Source: Streptomyces morookaense
GTDB lineage: Bacteria > Actinomycetota > Actinomycetes > Streptomycetales > Streptomycetaceae
DNA length: 64,000 bases
Assembly: GCF_013030945.1 (NCBI RefSeq)
Contig: NZ_JABBXF010000030.1
Span: 85,391 to 149,390, forward strand
Direction of reading: 5' to 3'
Position numbers and translations under genes: made by a program. The notes beneath the pieces are model-generated. The model did no database searches, was not told the origin of the DNA, and worked only from the letters and a program-made list of their open reading frames with translations. Every line of letters starts with the position of its first letter. Position 1 is the stretch's first letter. Positions 16,464 through 25,165 of this stretch are shown here, piece after piece.

Positions 16464-17684
16464 GTGCACAGAACCCACCACCGCGGCCGCACCGCCGCGT
16501 CCGCCGCCGCCGTCATCGCCACCGCCGCTCCCCTGCTGGCGGGACTCACCGCGACGGCCGCCCACGCCGAGGACCACCGGCTCCCCACCTCCGGTCACCA
16601 GTACCGCATCTCGAACCACGCAGGCGGAGCCCTCCAGTGGGACTCCACGGCCAACGGCGCCGGAGTGCACGCGAGGGACTGGGACGAGCACCGCAGCGAG
16701 CAGATCTGGCAGCTCAACGACAACAACGGCAACTGGTCGATCACGGTTCCCGGCACGAACAACGTGGTGGACCGCGACCTGCGCGCGAACAGCGTCGCGC
16801 TGTGGAACAACGTGGGCCGGCCCAACCAGCAGTGGTGGCTGCAGGCCGTCGCAGGCTCCCGGGCATGGCTGCTCCACAACTCCGAGGGCGGCGACCGCTG
16901 CCTCGCCCGCATCGGCGACCGCAACGGCGACCAGGGCATCGAGGCCCGCCCCTGCGACGCGAACGACGCACGGCAGCTGTGGAACCTCGACGAGGCCACC
17001 GCCCCGCCCGCTAGCCAGGTGGACATCCGCGGCAAGGTCATCGACGCGGGCGGCTACGACCCGGCCCGCCTGATGGCCTGGTACGAGGCGAACAAGGGCC
17101 TGCTGCTGGACCAGTACCCGAAGATCCAGCAGGTCCTGACCGGCGGCGCCTACGCGGTCAAGCCGTACATCAACGTCGTCTTCGACGCCTCGTACTTCAC
17201 ACCCGGCTCGGGTGCTGCGGCGGTGTGGGACCCGAACCCCCGTCCCGAGTGGGACAACAAGAAGACCATCGTCATCCGCCCCAGCCAGGTCATCAACAAC
17301 CCCGGCGACATAGGCCTGTTGGTCCACGAACTGGCGCACCAGGTGCAGGACGCGAACGTGCGCGAGGCGTGGCTGCTGGAGGGCATCGCCGACTACTACC
17401 GCAAGTACGTCTACAACGTCCACGAAAAGCCGGGCACCCCGTACGGGGCGGACTACAACGGCGGCTACAACCCGACCGCGTACATGCTGAACTACATCGT
17501 CAACCGGCAGCAGACGGGCGAGGGCATCATCATGCGGCTCAACAACCGCATCCACCAGAACGGTTCCACGTCCCCGGACGACATCCTCAGGGAGATCACG
17601 GGCAAGTCCGGCCGGCAGTGGTGGACGGACATGTGGAACGAGATCCACGCCGGGACGTGGAACAACCACGCGCTGCGCGACTGA
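16464..17684 (+). CDS. Secreted ricin-domain basic secretory peptidase
   Basis: GTG 16464 gives 406 residues. The protein starts with a signal peptide ending near TAAHA, then a ricin-type trefoil of about 140 residues (YRISNHAGGALQWD, QIWQL, QQWWLQAV, RQLWNL repeats) that should bind carbohydrate. A BSP (basic secretory protein) peptidase domain follows. The zinc site is visible as H288-E289-x-x-H292 in LVHELAHQVQ, with E307 in LLEGIADYYR further on. It probably digests protein in or on plant or fungal matter. The BSP family is best known from plants, so the bacterial ricin fusion is of interest. Confidence 0.85.
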   Translation: MHRTHHRGRTAASAAAVIATAAPLLAGLTATAAHAEDHRLPTSGHQYRISNHAGGALQWDSTANGAGVHARDWDEHRSEQIWQLNDNNGNWSITVPGTNNVVDRDLRANSVALWNNVGRPNQQWWLQAVAGSRAWLLHNSEGGDRCLARIGDRNGDQGIEARPCDANDARQLWNLDEATAPPASQVDIRGKVIDAGGYDPARLMAWYEANKGLLLDQYPKIQQVLTGGAYAVKPYINVVFDASYFTPGSGAAAVWDPNPRPEWDNKKTIVIRPSQVINNPGDIGLLVHELAHQVQDANVREAWLLEGIADYYRKYVYNVHEKPGTPYGADYNGGYNPTAYMLNYIVNRQQTGEGIIMRLNNRIHQNGSTSPDDILREITGKSGRQWWTDMWNEIHAGTWNNHALRD

Positions 17685-17715
17685 GAACTGTCCAAACGGT
17701 TTATGGTGCGCGGAT

Positions 17716-17742
17716 GGAGCGCGGATCATGGATCCGCGCTCC
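17716..17742. terminator. Hairpin terminator after the secreted peptidase
   Basis: GGAGCGCGGATC (17716-17727), loop ATG, and GATCCGCGCTCC (17731-17742) form a perfect 12-bp stem 31 bases after the peptidase stop. Confidence 0.75.
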
Positions 17743-18129
17743 GGGCCGGCGGCGATGGATGTCGAGGCCCAGCTCCCGACGTGGGTTGTCGATGCGGATG
17801 TCGACGCGGTCGCCGGCCGGGATATGAACGAGATCGACGCCGAACTGCCTGCCCGGCTCGGCCAAGCGGCGCAGGGCTCCGCTCGACTCGGGGTGCGAAT
17901 GCCGGCGCGTTGTCTGCGGGCAACGAGGCCGACCGGCCTGGGAGGGGCGGCCTCAGATTCGGTTGAAGCCTGTGGAAAGCCTGTGGACCCACGGTTTCGG
18001 CGGGAGGGCTTCACCGAGTGGCTGGCCCGGTGGCGCCCGGGGTGGCCTGTCGAGGCTGGTCGTCCGGTCAGCGCGGGCTGACCGCACGCCCTCGGCAGCG
18101 CCCTCAGTCCGGGTGCATATCCTGAGGGG
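17743..18129. other. 387-base stretch without a supportable gene
   Basis: Frames on both strands are open, but none has a ribosome site, recognisable domain or consistent codon pattern. Minus-strand translation gives an Arg/His-rich sequence that could be decayed coding DNA. I see nothing that can be named. Confidence 0.4.
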
Positions 18130-18411
18130 ATGGATCATTGCGACGGCGTGGCCCACCTCGAATGGTGGGCCAATCTCTCCACCTGTCTGATGCGTATCCC
18201 TGTCCGGGTAGCCGCTGCCGCTGATGACACGGCTTGGGACGCCATCATTTCGCCGGTAGTTGAGGGCGAAGCCCAAGAGGAAGTGCAGCTACTCCTCGAT
18301 GCCGATCCCGTTTTCACGCTCCGTACTGCAGACGGTGTTGTCGCCACGGTCGCAGCGGAGCATTCCGGCGACATCAACCGTCTTCGGCTGCGCATTGCCG
18401 CTGAAGAGTGA
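18130..18411 (+). CDS. Small hypothetical protein
   Basis: A 93-codon frame starts at ATG 18130, right behind GAGGGG; the next in-frame ATG at 18190 gives a better-spaced start. The product is acidic and soluble (WDAIISPVVEGEAQEEVQLL; VFTLRTADGVVATVAAEHSG) with no domain I recognise. Codon use is less G/C-biased at third positions than in neighbours, hinting at acquisition. It could belong with the acetyltransferase downstream, but the 143-base gap argues against a tight operon. Confidence 0.45.
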   Translation: MDHCDGVAHLEWWANLSTCLMRIPVRVAAAADDTAWDAIISPVVEGEAQEEVQLLLDADPVFTLRTADGVVATVAAEHSGDINRLRLRIAAEE

Positions 18412-18554
18412 CGGCGGCTGATGGAGGCCTGGGCCGTGCCGTGACCGGCCGCCGGCTGAGCCGTAATTCGTTTGACCGGTCCACCGGTCAACGCTGCACT
18501 GTGGCGAGGCACCACGCGCGGTGGCGCCGTCCTACCAAGGAGGCAGCGGCAGCA

Positions 18555-19787
18555 ATGGAGATCCGTCCCGCCACCGACAAGGATCTCGACGTCTTCGTCG
18601 ACACACTTCATGCCGCGTTCGGGCGCTTCCCGGAAACCCCCGCCGAAGGTGGCGGCGGGCTCTGGTGGTCGGCGCTCGAAATCGACCGCAGCCTGCTCGC
18701 GCTGGCGGCGGACGGGCGGCCCGTCGGCACCGCCGGCGCGTACTCCTTCGAACTCACCCTGCCCGGCGAGGTCATCGTCCCGGCCGCAGGGGTGACCCAT
18801 GTCGGTGTCCTGCCCTCGCACCGACGTCAGGGCGTGCTCAGCGCGTTGATGCGGCAGCAGCTCGCCGAGCTGCGGGCCCGCGGGGAGTTCCTCTCCGTGC
18901 TGCTGGCCTCCGAGGCCCCGATCTACGGCAGATTCGGTTACGGACCGGCGACCTACACGCAACGGCTGACCGTGCCGCGCCACCAGGCCGCCTTCGCCCT
19001 CCCCCGGGCGCACGGCACGGCCGGCGGGCCGACGGCCGAACGAGACACGGGCTCGGTCGAGTTGCTGCGGCGTGCCGAGTGCGGCGAGATCCTGGAAGAC
19101 GTCTACGACCGGTACCGCCGTGCCCAGCCCGGCGCACTGTCCCGGCCGCACCGCTGGTGGACCTTGGGCGCGGGGCAGCCCCCGGTCTCGCCGGCACCGC
19201 GCCACGTCGCCGTCCACCGTGACGCCGACGGCATCCCGGACGGGTACGCCAGCTACTCCGTCGACACCGGCACCCTGACGGTCGACGAGACCATCGCCAC
19301 CGACGACGCCGCCTTCACGGCCCTGGCCCGGTTCGTACTCGGACACGACCTGGTCACCGAGGTCGTGTTCAAGCACCTCCCGCCCGATCACCCGCTGCGC
19401 TGGCAGCTCGCGGACTTCCGCGCCGGCCAGGTGAGCGACGACACCGACTGGCTCTGGGTGCGGCTGCTGGACGTCCCTGCTGCGCTGACCGCACGCGGCT
19501 GGTTCACGGACGGCGAGCTCGTCCTCGACGTCGACGACCCGTTCCTCGGCGAGCACAGCCGCTACCTGCTGACCGTCCGAGAAGGCAAGGCCGACTGCGT
19601 CCCGACGGACCGGGAGCCGGACCTGTCCATGGACGTGAGCGACCTGGCCTCGGTCTACCTCGGCGGCACCGCCCCGAGCACACTCGTGCGCGCCGCGCAC
19701 ATCCGGGCCCACCACCCGGGCGCGGCAGCCCTCGCCGACAGCCTCTTCCGCACCGACCGCACCCCGCACTGCCTGCACTGGTTCTGA
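18555..19787 (+). CDS. Eis-like GNAT N-acetyltransferase
   Basis: ATG 18555 lies 11 bases after AAGGAGG (410 residues). The N-terminal GNAT domain has the acetyl-CoA loop region VGVLPSHRRQGVLSALM and LASEAPIYGRFGYG. The second GNAT-like domain and C-terminal SCP2-like domain (about 290-410) complete the three-domain Eis architecture, ending in a hydrophobic aromatic terminus as in mycobacterial Eis. Eis proteins acetylate aminoglycosides or other amines at several positions. A resistance role is possible but the substrate is unknown. It converges on the multicopper oxidase gene. Confidence 0.85.
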   Translation: MEIRPATDKDLDVFVDTLHAAFGRFPETPAEGGGGLWWSALEIDRSLLALAADGRPVGTAGAYSFELTLPGEVIVPAAGVTHVGVLPSHRRQGVLSALMRQQLAELRARGEFLSVLLASEAPIYGRFGYGPATYTQRLTVPRHQAAFALPRAHGTAGGPTAERDTGSVELLRRAECGEILEDVYDRYRRAQPGALSRPHRWWTLGAGQPPVSPAPRHVAVHRDADGIPDGYASYSVDTGTLTVDETIATDDAAFTALARFVLGHDLVTEVVFKHLPPDHPLRWQLADFRAGQVSDDTDWLWVRLLDVPAALTARGWFTDGELVLDVDDPFLGEHSRYLLTVREGKADCVPTDREPDLSMDVSDLASVYLGGTAPSTLVRAAHIRAHHPGAAALADSLFRTDRTPHCLHWF

Positions 19788-19815
19788 AACCGCGCGCTCG
19801 CCGGCCGGGCACACA

Positions 19816-21354
19816 CTAAACGACCTGGAAGTTGGCCATCATGGCCATGTCCTCGTGCTCAAGGTTGTGGCAGTGCAGCATGTACCGCCCCTTGTACCCG
19901 GCGAACCGCGCGAGGACCTCGACCACTTCATAGGGGCGGACGTCCACGGTGTCCTTCCAGCCTGCGTCCCCGGCATCAGGTGCTCTGCCGCCCCGGGCAA
20001 CGACCTGGAACTGGGCCAGATGCACGTGGACGGGATGGTGGAAGTCGCTGCTGAAGCGCCACCGTTCCACACTGCCCAGCCGCGGGGACGCCAGCACGGT
20101 ATCGGCGCTGAACGGCCGGCCGTTGATGGTCCACATCTGCCGGTCCTCGCCGGTGTGGGTCCGGCGGAAGTCGAAGGCCCGCACCGGCATCGTCCTGTTC
20201 GGCACGAGCCTCTCGAAGGAGGCGGCGAGGCAGGCAGGTATGCGGCTGTCGTCCCTTCCCTTGCGGACGACGTGGAACCGCATGACATCGCGCATCCCGC
20301 CCCCGGCTGCCGCGTTGCCCAGCGTGATCCGGCTGCCGACGGGAAAGTCGGCGAAGTCGACGACGACATCGCACCGTTCACCCGGTGCCATGTCGACCGA
20401 GCCGAGCGACCGGGGTGCGGCCAGCAGTCCGCCGTCGCTGCCGATCCGGACGAACCGCCCGCGCCGGCCTCCGTCGGCCACCAGTCGGAGCCGGTAGCGG
20501 CGGGCGTTGGAGGCGTTGAGGAGTCGGAAGCGGTAGCGGGCGGCGGTCACCTCCAGGACGGGCCACGGCGCACCGTTGACGAGCTGGACGTCGCCGAGCA
20601 CACCGTCGGGGAAGGCGTCGTGGCCGTGGGCGGGGTAGCGGAAGGAGCCGTCTTCCTCGAAGGAGCGGTCGCACAGCATCAGCGGGATGTCGCGCTCGCC
20701 GCCCGGCAGCGGGAGCCGGTCCTCTTCCTCGTCACCGACGAGGAAGAACCCGGCGAGGCCGCGCCAGACCTGCGGGGCGCTGACGTCCATGCGGTGGTCG
20801 TGGTACCAGAGCGTCGCGGCCCGCTGCGGCAGCGGGTACTCGTAGCTGCGGTAGCCGACGGCCGTCCGGCCGCCGTGGCCCTCGTGCATCTGGCCGGGTG
20901 AGCAACGGGCGGGCAGGAGCAGGTCGGTCGGGTAGCCGTCGGACTCCGGCGGGGTGACCCCGCCGTGCAGGTGCGTCACCGTCGGGACGGTCAGGCTGTT
21001 GCGCACCTGGAGCACCGTCCTGCGCCCCGAGCGGGCGGCGAAGGTCGGGCCCGGGAAGATCCCGTCGTACCCCCACACCGTGGTCCTTCGTCCGGGCAGG
21101 ATCTCCATCTGCCCCTCGCGCTGCTCGACTTCGTAGACGTCCGCGACGTCCGCGCCCCGTTCCCTGCGCGCCGGCCGGGCCACCGGCGGCACCGGCAGGG
21201 GGACACCGAACGGCTCGGGCAGCGGCCCCGCACTGGCCAGCACCCGCCCGGTCGAGGCGCCTGCGAGACGGGACCAGCCGGCCGCGCCCACCGTCACCGC
21301 CGCACCGGAACCGGCCGTCATCCCCAGGAACCCGCGCCGGGTCAGGCGCCTCAC
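19816..21354 (-). CDS. Tat-exported multicopper oxidase
   Basis: GTG 21354 overlaps the preceding stop as GTGA (512 residues). The N-terminus carries a Tat signal (LTRRGFLGMTAG). All four copper-binding stretches are present: THLHGG, WYHDHRM, HHPVHVHL and HCHNLEHEDMAMM. Type 1, 2 and 3 centres should therefore be complete, with an axial methionine for the type 1 copper. It resembles bilirubin oxidase/CotA and spore-coat-like laccases more than the small two-domain SLAC type. It probably oxidises phenols, cuprous or manganese ions outside the cell. It is the last gene of a three-gene operon under a divergent TetR. Confidence 0.9.
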   Translation of the reverse strand: MRRLTRRGFLGMTAGSGAAVTVGAAGWSRLAGASTGRVLASAGPLPEPFGVPLPVPPVARPARRERGADVADVYEVEQREGQMEILPGRRTTVWGYDGIFPGPTFAARSGRRTVLQVRNSLTVPTVTHLHGGVTPPESDGYPTDLLLPARCSPGQMHEGHGGRTAVGYRSYEYPLPQRAATLWYHDHRMDVSAPQVWRGLAGFFLVGDEEEDRLPLPGGERDIPLMLCDRSFEEDGSFRYPAHGHDAFPDGVLGDVQLVNGAPWPVLEVTAARYRFRLLNASNARRYRLRLVADGGRRGRFVRIGSDGGLLAAPRSLGSVDMAPGERCDVVVDFADFPVGSRITLGNAAAGGGMRDVMRFHVVRKGRDDSRIPACLAASFERLVPNRTMPVRAFDFRRTHTGEDRQMWTINGRPFSADTVLASPRLGSVERWRFSSDFHHPVHVHLAQFQVVARGGRAPDAGDAGWKDTVDVRPYEVVEVLARFAGYKGRYMLHCHNLEHEDMAMMANFQVV

Positions 21355-21779
21355 TCGGCCACCTCCACCGGCCGGCCCGCCTGCCGCGTGGCACCGGTGC
21401 GGTAGGTGAACGCCCAGTAGGCCAAGGCTGTTGCGCAGCCGAAGACGGCCATCCCCAGCGGCATGTGGCCGGCCAGCACCCGCGCCTCGCCCAACGCCCG
21501 CTGCACACCGACCAGTCCGACGAGCACCGCACCGGCGGCAGCGACCCAACCAGGACCGCACAGCCGGCGCCACACCACCACCGCGACCACGGCCTGGACG
21601 ACGGTGAGTGCGCTCAGCACACCGGCGTTGGCCGCATGCCAGGCCAGCAGGTCGAGATCCCCCGTGACGAACAGACCGGCCAGGGCCGCCTGGACGAGCG
21701 TGTCCAGAAGCACGAGCACGGCAGTGGCGCGCAGCAGCGGCAGCAACCAGCTGGGCCCGTGCCCCGCCTGCGCGCTCAC
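21351..21779 (-). CDS. Four-helix membrane protein in the copper-oxidase operon
   Basis: GTG 21779 overlaps the darcynin stop (GTGA) and its own stop overlaps the oxidase start, so all three genes are translationally coupled. The 142 residues form four predicted membrane helices (about 13-35, 45-65, 70-88 and 105-127). I recognise no family. Coupling suggests it works with the oxidase, perhaps as membrane partner or electron or metal relay, but no haem or metal motif is obvious beyond two histidines (WHAANAG, GHMPLGM). Confidence 0.7.
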   Translation of the reverse strand: MSAQAGHGPSWLLPLLRATAVLVLLDTLVQAALAGLFVTGDLDLLAWHAANAGVLSALTVVQAVVAVVVWRRLCGPGWVAAAGAVLVGLVGVQRALGEARVLAGHMPLGMAVFGCATALAYWAFTYRTGATRQAGRPVEVAE

Positions 21780-22123
21780 CGGGAGCCCGTCCCGTTGCCC
21801 CGGGCCCGCTCGTACGCCTGGAAGCCGTCCTCGACGCCCAGGAAGATCTCGCCGAAGGCGAGATAGCCCTCGCTGATGACGGGCGTGTCGCGCAGGGCCT
21901 CGACGAGGAAGTAATAGGCGCCCAGGTCCTCGGTCTCCAAGACGACGAAGTCCGAGAACCGCCCGTTGAACGCCTCGGCGTCGAAGAAGCGGGCCGTCAC
22001 GCGGTCCGCGTAGGCGGCGAAGGCCGGCTCCAGATGCGCCGACCGCATCGCGTTGCGCTCTTCCCTCGCCAGCGCCAGCCACCGCGGGGTGACCGTGTAG
22101 GTGAGGACGATGCCGTACTTCAT
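21776..22123 (-). CDS. Darcynin-like protein
   Basis: ATG 22123 follows GGGGGAG at 6 bases (115 residues). The pattern YGIVLTYTVTPRWLALAREERNA, a central ARFFDAEAFNGRFSDFVVLE and the FGEIFLGVEDGFQAYE end match the darcynin family, small proteins of a ferredoxin-like (dimeric barrel) fold with no established function. It is the first gene of the oxidase operon. Its promoter region holds three copies of a half-site shared with the divergent TetR gene. Confidence 0.75.
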   Translation of the reverse strand: MKYGIVLTYTVTPRWLALAREERNAMRSAHLEPAFAAYADRVTARFFDAEAFNGRFSDFVVLETEDLGAYYFLVEALRDTPVISEGYLAFGEIFLGVEDGFQAYERARGNGTGSR

Positions 22124-22155
22124 TGGAACTCCCCCGGAACAGTTGCTTGCTAACA

Positions 22156-22200
22156 CTGTTAACTTTCGAGAAGAAGGTAAAGTTACAGCCGTTAACTTTG
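22156..22200. promoter_or_regulatory. Operator cluster between darcynin operon and TetR gene
   Basis: CTGTTAACTTT (22156-22166), the inverted copy AAAGTTACAG (22179-22188) and CCGTTAACTTTG (22189-22200) form an A/T-rich array of three half-sites. It stands out from the GC-rich surroundings and covers the divergent promoters. Confidence 0.65.
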
Positions 22201-22225
22201 TCAAGCCGGAAGGCGGTGGTCCGCT

Positions 22226-22945
22226 GTGCCGAACACTCCGCGATCCTCGACGGGCGGGCGCCGCCACCGCGTCCGCGAAGAGGCGCTGGCCGAGATCCTG
22301 CGCACCGGCCGACGGCTGCTGGTCGAGGAGGGCCCGGCCGCCGTCACGCTGCGCGCCATCGCCCGCGAGATGGGCATGACCGCGCCGGGCCTCTACCGCT
22401 ACTACGGCAGCCACCGCGACCTGATCCAGGCACTGGCCTCGTCCCTCTACGACGAGTTGGCCACCGCCCTGGCCACGGCCCGCGACCGCCACCCGGCAGA
22501 CGAACCGGGGCGGCAACTGCGCGACGCATGCCGCGAACTGCGCCGCTGGGCGCTCGCCCACCCCAACGAGTTCGCGCTGCTGTTCGCCAAGCCGGTCACC
22601 GACGCCGACACCACACCCGGAACCGCCGCCCACGACTCCGGCTGGCGTTTCGGCGGCGTCGTACTCGACCTCATGGTCCAGCTCTGGCGCCGCAGCACGA
22701 TCCACCCGCCTGCCGGCCTCGACCCCGCGTGGACAACGCAGTTGGAGGAGGTCCGCGAGCACCTCTCCGGCGAACCCGTGCCGCTGGAGGTCATCTACGT
22801 CTTCGTCGCCTGCTGGACCCGCCTGTACGGAACGGTGGCCGTCGAAGCCTTCGGCCACCTCGACTTCGCCCTCACCGACCCGGAACCGCTCTTCGAGCAC
22901 ACCCTCGACGACATCCTGACGGCACTGGGCGACACTGCGGGGTGA
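22226..22945 (+). CDS. TetR-family repressor of the multicopper oxidase operon
   Basis: GTG 22226 gives 239 residues. The N-terminal DNA-binding domain is typical (LAEILRTGRRLLVEEGPAAVTLRAIAREMGMTAPGLYRYYGSHR), and the C-terminal half is the TetR_C_13/WHG-like ligand domain (LRRWALAHPNEFALLFAKPV, EVIYVFVACWTRLYG). It is divergent from the darcynin-membrane protein-oxidase operon, with an operator array between them. It is therefore probably an autoregulated repressor whose ligand induces oxidase expression. The ligand is unknown. Confidence 0.88.
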   Translation: MPNTPRSSTGGRRHRVREEALAEILRTGRRLLVEEGPAAVTLRAIAREMGMTAPGLYRYYGSHRDLIQALASSLYDELATALATARDRHPADEPGRQLRDACRELRRWALAHPNEFALLFAKPVTDADTTPGTAAHDSGWRFGGVVLDLMVQLWRRSTIHPPAGLDPAWTTQLEEVREHLSGEPVPLEVIYVFVACWTRLYGTVAVEAFGHLDFALTDPEPLFEHTLDDILTALGDTAG

Positions 22946-23024
22946 CCGACTGGAACTGTCCACTCTGCCGAGGAGGTCCGGGACACCGGCCCGGTGCTGG
23001 ACGGACCACGGCCGGCCTGCATTG

Positions 23025-23590
23025 GTGGCGGGCGGCATCGGCGGCTTGCTGGGCGAGGGCGCGGGCGGCGGGAGGGTGGCCGAGTTCGTGGGCGTGGGTG
23101 GACATGGCGTGCAAGGCGATGGCGTAGGTGGCCGTGTCGTGGGCGTCGGCGGCCAGGTGGGCGGCGGTGCGGTGGTAGTGCTGGGCGAGCGCGTCGCGAC
23201 TGTCGTCGGCGCACATGTCGCCGAGCAGGATGGCCAGTTGGGCGCCGGCGGTCAGGAGCCGGCGGTGGACGTTCTCGGTGGCGGGGGCACCAGCTGGTCC
23301 CAGCCCGGCATGGTGAGGACGGCCGGGCGACAGGCGCCCGCAGCGTGTAACCCCCGTGGTAGGGGGCGAGTTCACTGTGGGCGAGGTGGGTGAGGTTGCG
23401 CAGCGGGTCGGTGTCCCAGGAGGCGTCCAGTGCGGTCGCGGGGGCCCGGCTCAGTCCGGCCTCCTGTGCGGTGACGGGCCGGCCCAGGCGCCGTTCGAGG
23501 ACTTCGAGAAGGTACTGGGGAACGGGCGGGCGGGGGCGGGCGCCGTGGATCCAGCGCGCCACCGACGCAGCAGCAAGTTCCCTGGGCGAG
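23025..23590 (-). pseudogene. Broken XRE/TPR-type regulator
   Basis: The minus strand encodes, in one frame, an HTH-like start (SVARWIHGARPRPPVPQYLL, then LERRLGRPVTAQEAGLS) and, after a frameshift near 23300, the C-terminal helical-repeat part (LLTAGAQLAILLGDMC, ALAQHYHRTAAHLAADAHD, ALHAMSTHAHELGHPPAARAL). This layout is common in Streptomyces XRE regulators with tetratricopeptide tails. A middle segment and both termini are missing. It is not expected to make a working protein. Confidence 0.65.
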
Positions 23591-23697
23591 CGCCACGTGG
23601 TCGTCCTGGGACATCCGGACTACTACCCCCGGTTCGGGTTCACCCGTGCCTCCGACCACGGCATCGGCCTGACCATCGAGAAACCGAAAGGGCACTG
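23577..23697 (+). pseudogene. GNAT acetyltransferase fragment
   Basis: About 40 codons read GERHVVVLGHPDYYPRFGF followed by TRASDHGIG, the acetyl-CoA-binding end of YhbS-like GNAT proteins. Neither the preceding 100 residues nor the normal C-terminus is present. It directly abuts the broken regulator on the other strand, so two unrelated gene ends were joined here. Nothing nameable lies from 23698 to 23922. Confidence 0.6.
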
Positions 23698-23922
23698 CGG
23701 GCGGTCCGGTGGTCGGTGGCGGGGGTTGGGTGATGACGGTGACTCCGCGCCGGCCGGGGAGCCGGGGACGCCGTCTTGCCCGTTACGAGGGCTTCAACCG
23801 TGCAGACGAGTTCCTGCCGCTGCTACCCACGGGCCCTCCTCCGTGGACTCAGCTCTGCAGTCGGGGGAACCGGCAGGCACCGAAAGCCCGGACACCATGA
23901 CAAAGCGATCAGGACATACGAG

Positions 23923-24648
23923 TCACCCCGCCCGCAGCCGCGCGTCGACGGCCCGGCCGGCGCGCTCGACGGCGTGGGCCAGGCGTCGTACGTCGCGGGA
24001 GGGGTCCACCATCGCGCACAGCGCGCCAACGGCCCTGCCGCGACCGATGGTCACCGGCACGGCCGCGCAGCACACGCCCGGTATCAGGGCCTCCCGGTCC
24101 AGGGCCATCCCGCTGTCGCGGATCACCGAGGCCTCCTGCCGCCAGGAGCCCGGCAAGGGGCCCAGAGGCGCGGGAGACGGTGTCACGGCCACCAGCGCCT
24201 TTCCGGCGGCAGTGGTCCACGGCCAAGTGGCCCCGGGCTGCACCAGGGCTACGTCGTCCACCATGCCGGGCACCCCGGAGACGGCCAGGGTCCGGCCCTC
24301 CCGCAGCACGCACAGGACGACCGTGGCGCCTGTGGCGGCGGCCAGCTGCTGCATCGGGCCCGTGGCGGCGGCCCGCAGTCCCGGATGCGGCTGCCATTCC
24401 CGGCCCAGCCGGAACATCCGTGAGCCCATACGGTAGTTGACACCGTGGCGCTCGACGGCACCCAGCTCGACCAGTTGCTCCAGCAGCCGGTACGCCGTCG
24501 TCTTCGGCAGCCCGCCGGCCGCCGCCAGCGCAGTGAGTCCGGCCTCCTGGGCCTCCTGCACCGCTTCCAGCAGGGCGAACGCCCCGTCCAACACACTCCG
24601 CCCCGGAGCGGATCGCCCATCGGAGGCTCTGGCTGCGGACCCGGGCAT
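23923..24648 (-). CDS. IclR-family transcriptional regulator
   Basis: ATG 24648 lies 8 bases after AAGGGG (241 residues). An N-terminal winged helix (LDGAFALLEAVQEAQEAGLT, ALAAAGGLPKTTAYRLLEQL) leads into the IclR effector domain (MQQLAAATGATVVLCVLREG, TTAAGKALVA, AVPVTIGRGRAVGALCAM). IclR proteins control catabolic or secondary-metabolite genes in response to small acids. No obvious target operon is adjacent; upstream genes are transposase debris. Repeats just upstream suggest autoregulation. Confidence 0.88.
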   Translation of the reverse strand: MPGSAARASDGRSAPGRSVLDGAFALLEAVQEAQEAGLTALAAAGGLPKTTAYRLLEQLVELGAVERHGVNYRMGSRMFRLGREWQPHPGLRAAATGPMQQLAAATGATVVLCVLREGRTLAVSGVPGMVDDVALVQPGATWPWTTAAGKALVAVTPSPAPLGPLPGSWRQEASVIRDSGMALDREALIPGVCCAAVPVTIGRGRAVGALCAMVDPSRDVRRLAHAVERAGRAVDARLRAG

Positions 24649-24661
24649 GGACGCACCCCTT

Positions 24662-24695
24662 TTCCGGCATCGGAATGCAGCTCTTCGGAATGCAG
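24662..24695. promoter_or_regulatory. Repeats upstream of the IclR gene
   Basis: TTCCG-gcat-CGGAA (24662-24675) is a perfect palindrome, and CGGAATGCAG occurs twice (24671-24680 and 24686-24695) at 15-base spacing. GAATGCC and GGATGCAG follow near 24723 and 24732. Their position next to the start suggests autoregulatory sites. From 24740 to 25234 only the doubtful frame below and a hairpin are seen. Confidence 0.4.
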
Positions 24696-24851
24696 CCAAC
24701 AGCACAGCAATAAACGGCTCCTGAATGCCAACTGGATGCAGTGTACTGACAGTTGGCCGGTCCGCTCAGCGGAACACGCGTCGCCGGCCCGTCACCGGCA
24801 ACGCTACGGTGAACGTCATTGCGTCAACGTCCCTCATGGAAGGGGGTCCGG

Positions 24852-25070
24852 TCAACGTGCCCGAACTGGTCGTCCGCTGCGGCGTATGCACTGCTGTTCG
24901 GCGTCCGGCCGGCGGCCGTCCCGGCAGGCGGCGCATGACACGGCCGGGCCCACGAAGCTGCCGGTGCAGTGATGTCGGCAGCCGTCCGCCACGACGGGCA
25001 CGTCCACCGGCAGATCCCGCGGGACCGGCCGTCCGGCCTCACGGGTCTCGTCCACCACGGCTTCTCCCAC
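24852..25070 (-). CDS. Doubtful small cysteine-containing protein
   Basis: A 72-codon minus-strand frame from GTG 25070 has coding-like codon use and a suggestive CRHHC ... SCAAC arrangement that could hold a metal. No ribosome site is seen and no family is recognised. It may equally be the remains of a longer gene displaced by the transposase relic on its right. Treat as tentative. Confidence 0.25.
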   Translation of the reverse strand: MGEAVVDETREAGRPVPRDLPVDVPVVADGCRHHCTGSFVGPAVSCAACRDGRRPDAEQQCIRRSGRPVRAR

Positions 25071-25165
25071 GCATCACATGTGGGGCTGCCCGAGATCTTC
25101 ACCAGGTCGGACCCGGCCGGTGATCAGCACTGCGACGGACCTCGCCGAGCTGACCACCGGTCCGT

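Noticed and set aside
17743..18129. Small gene on either strand between the terminator and 18130
   Set aside because: No ribosome site, no recognisable motif and contradictory frames on both strands.
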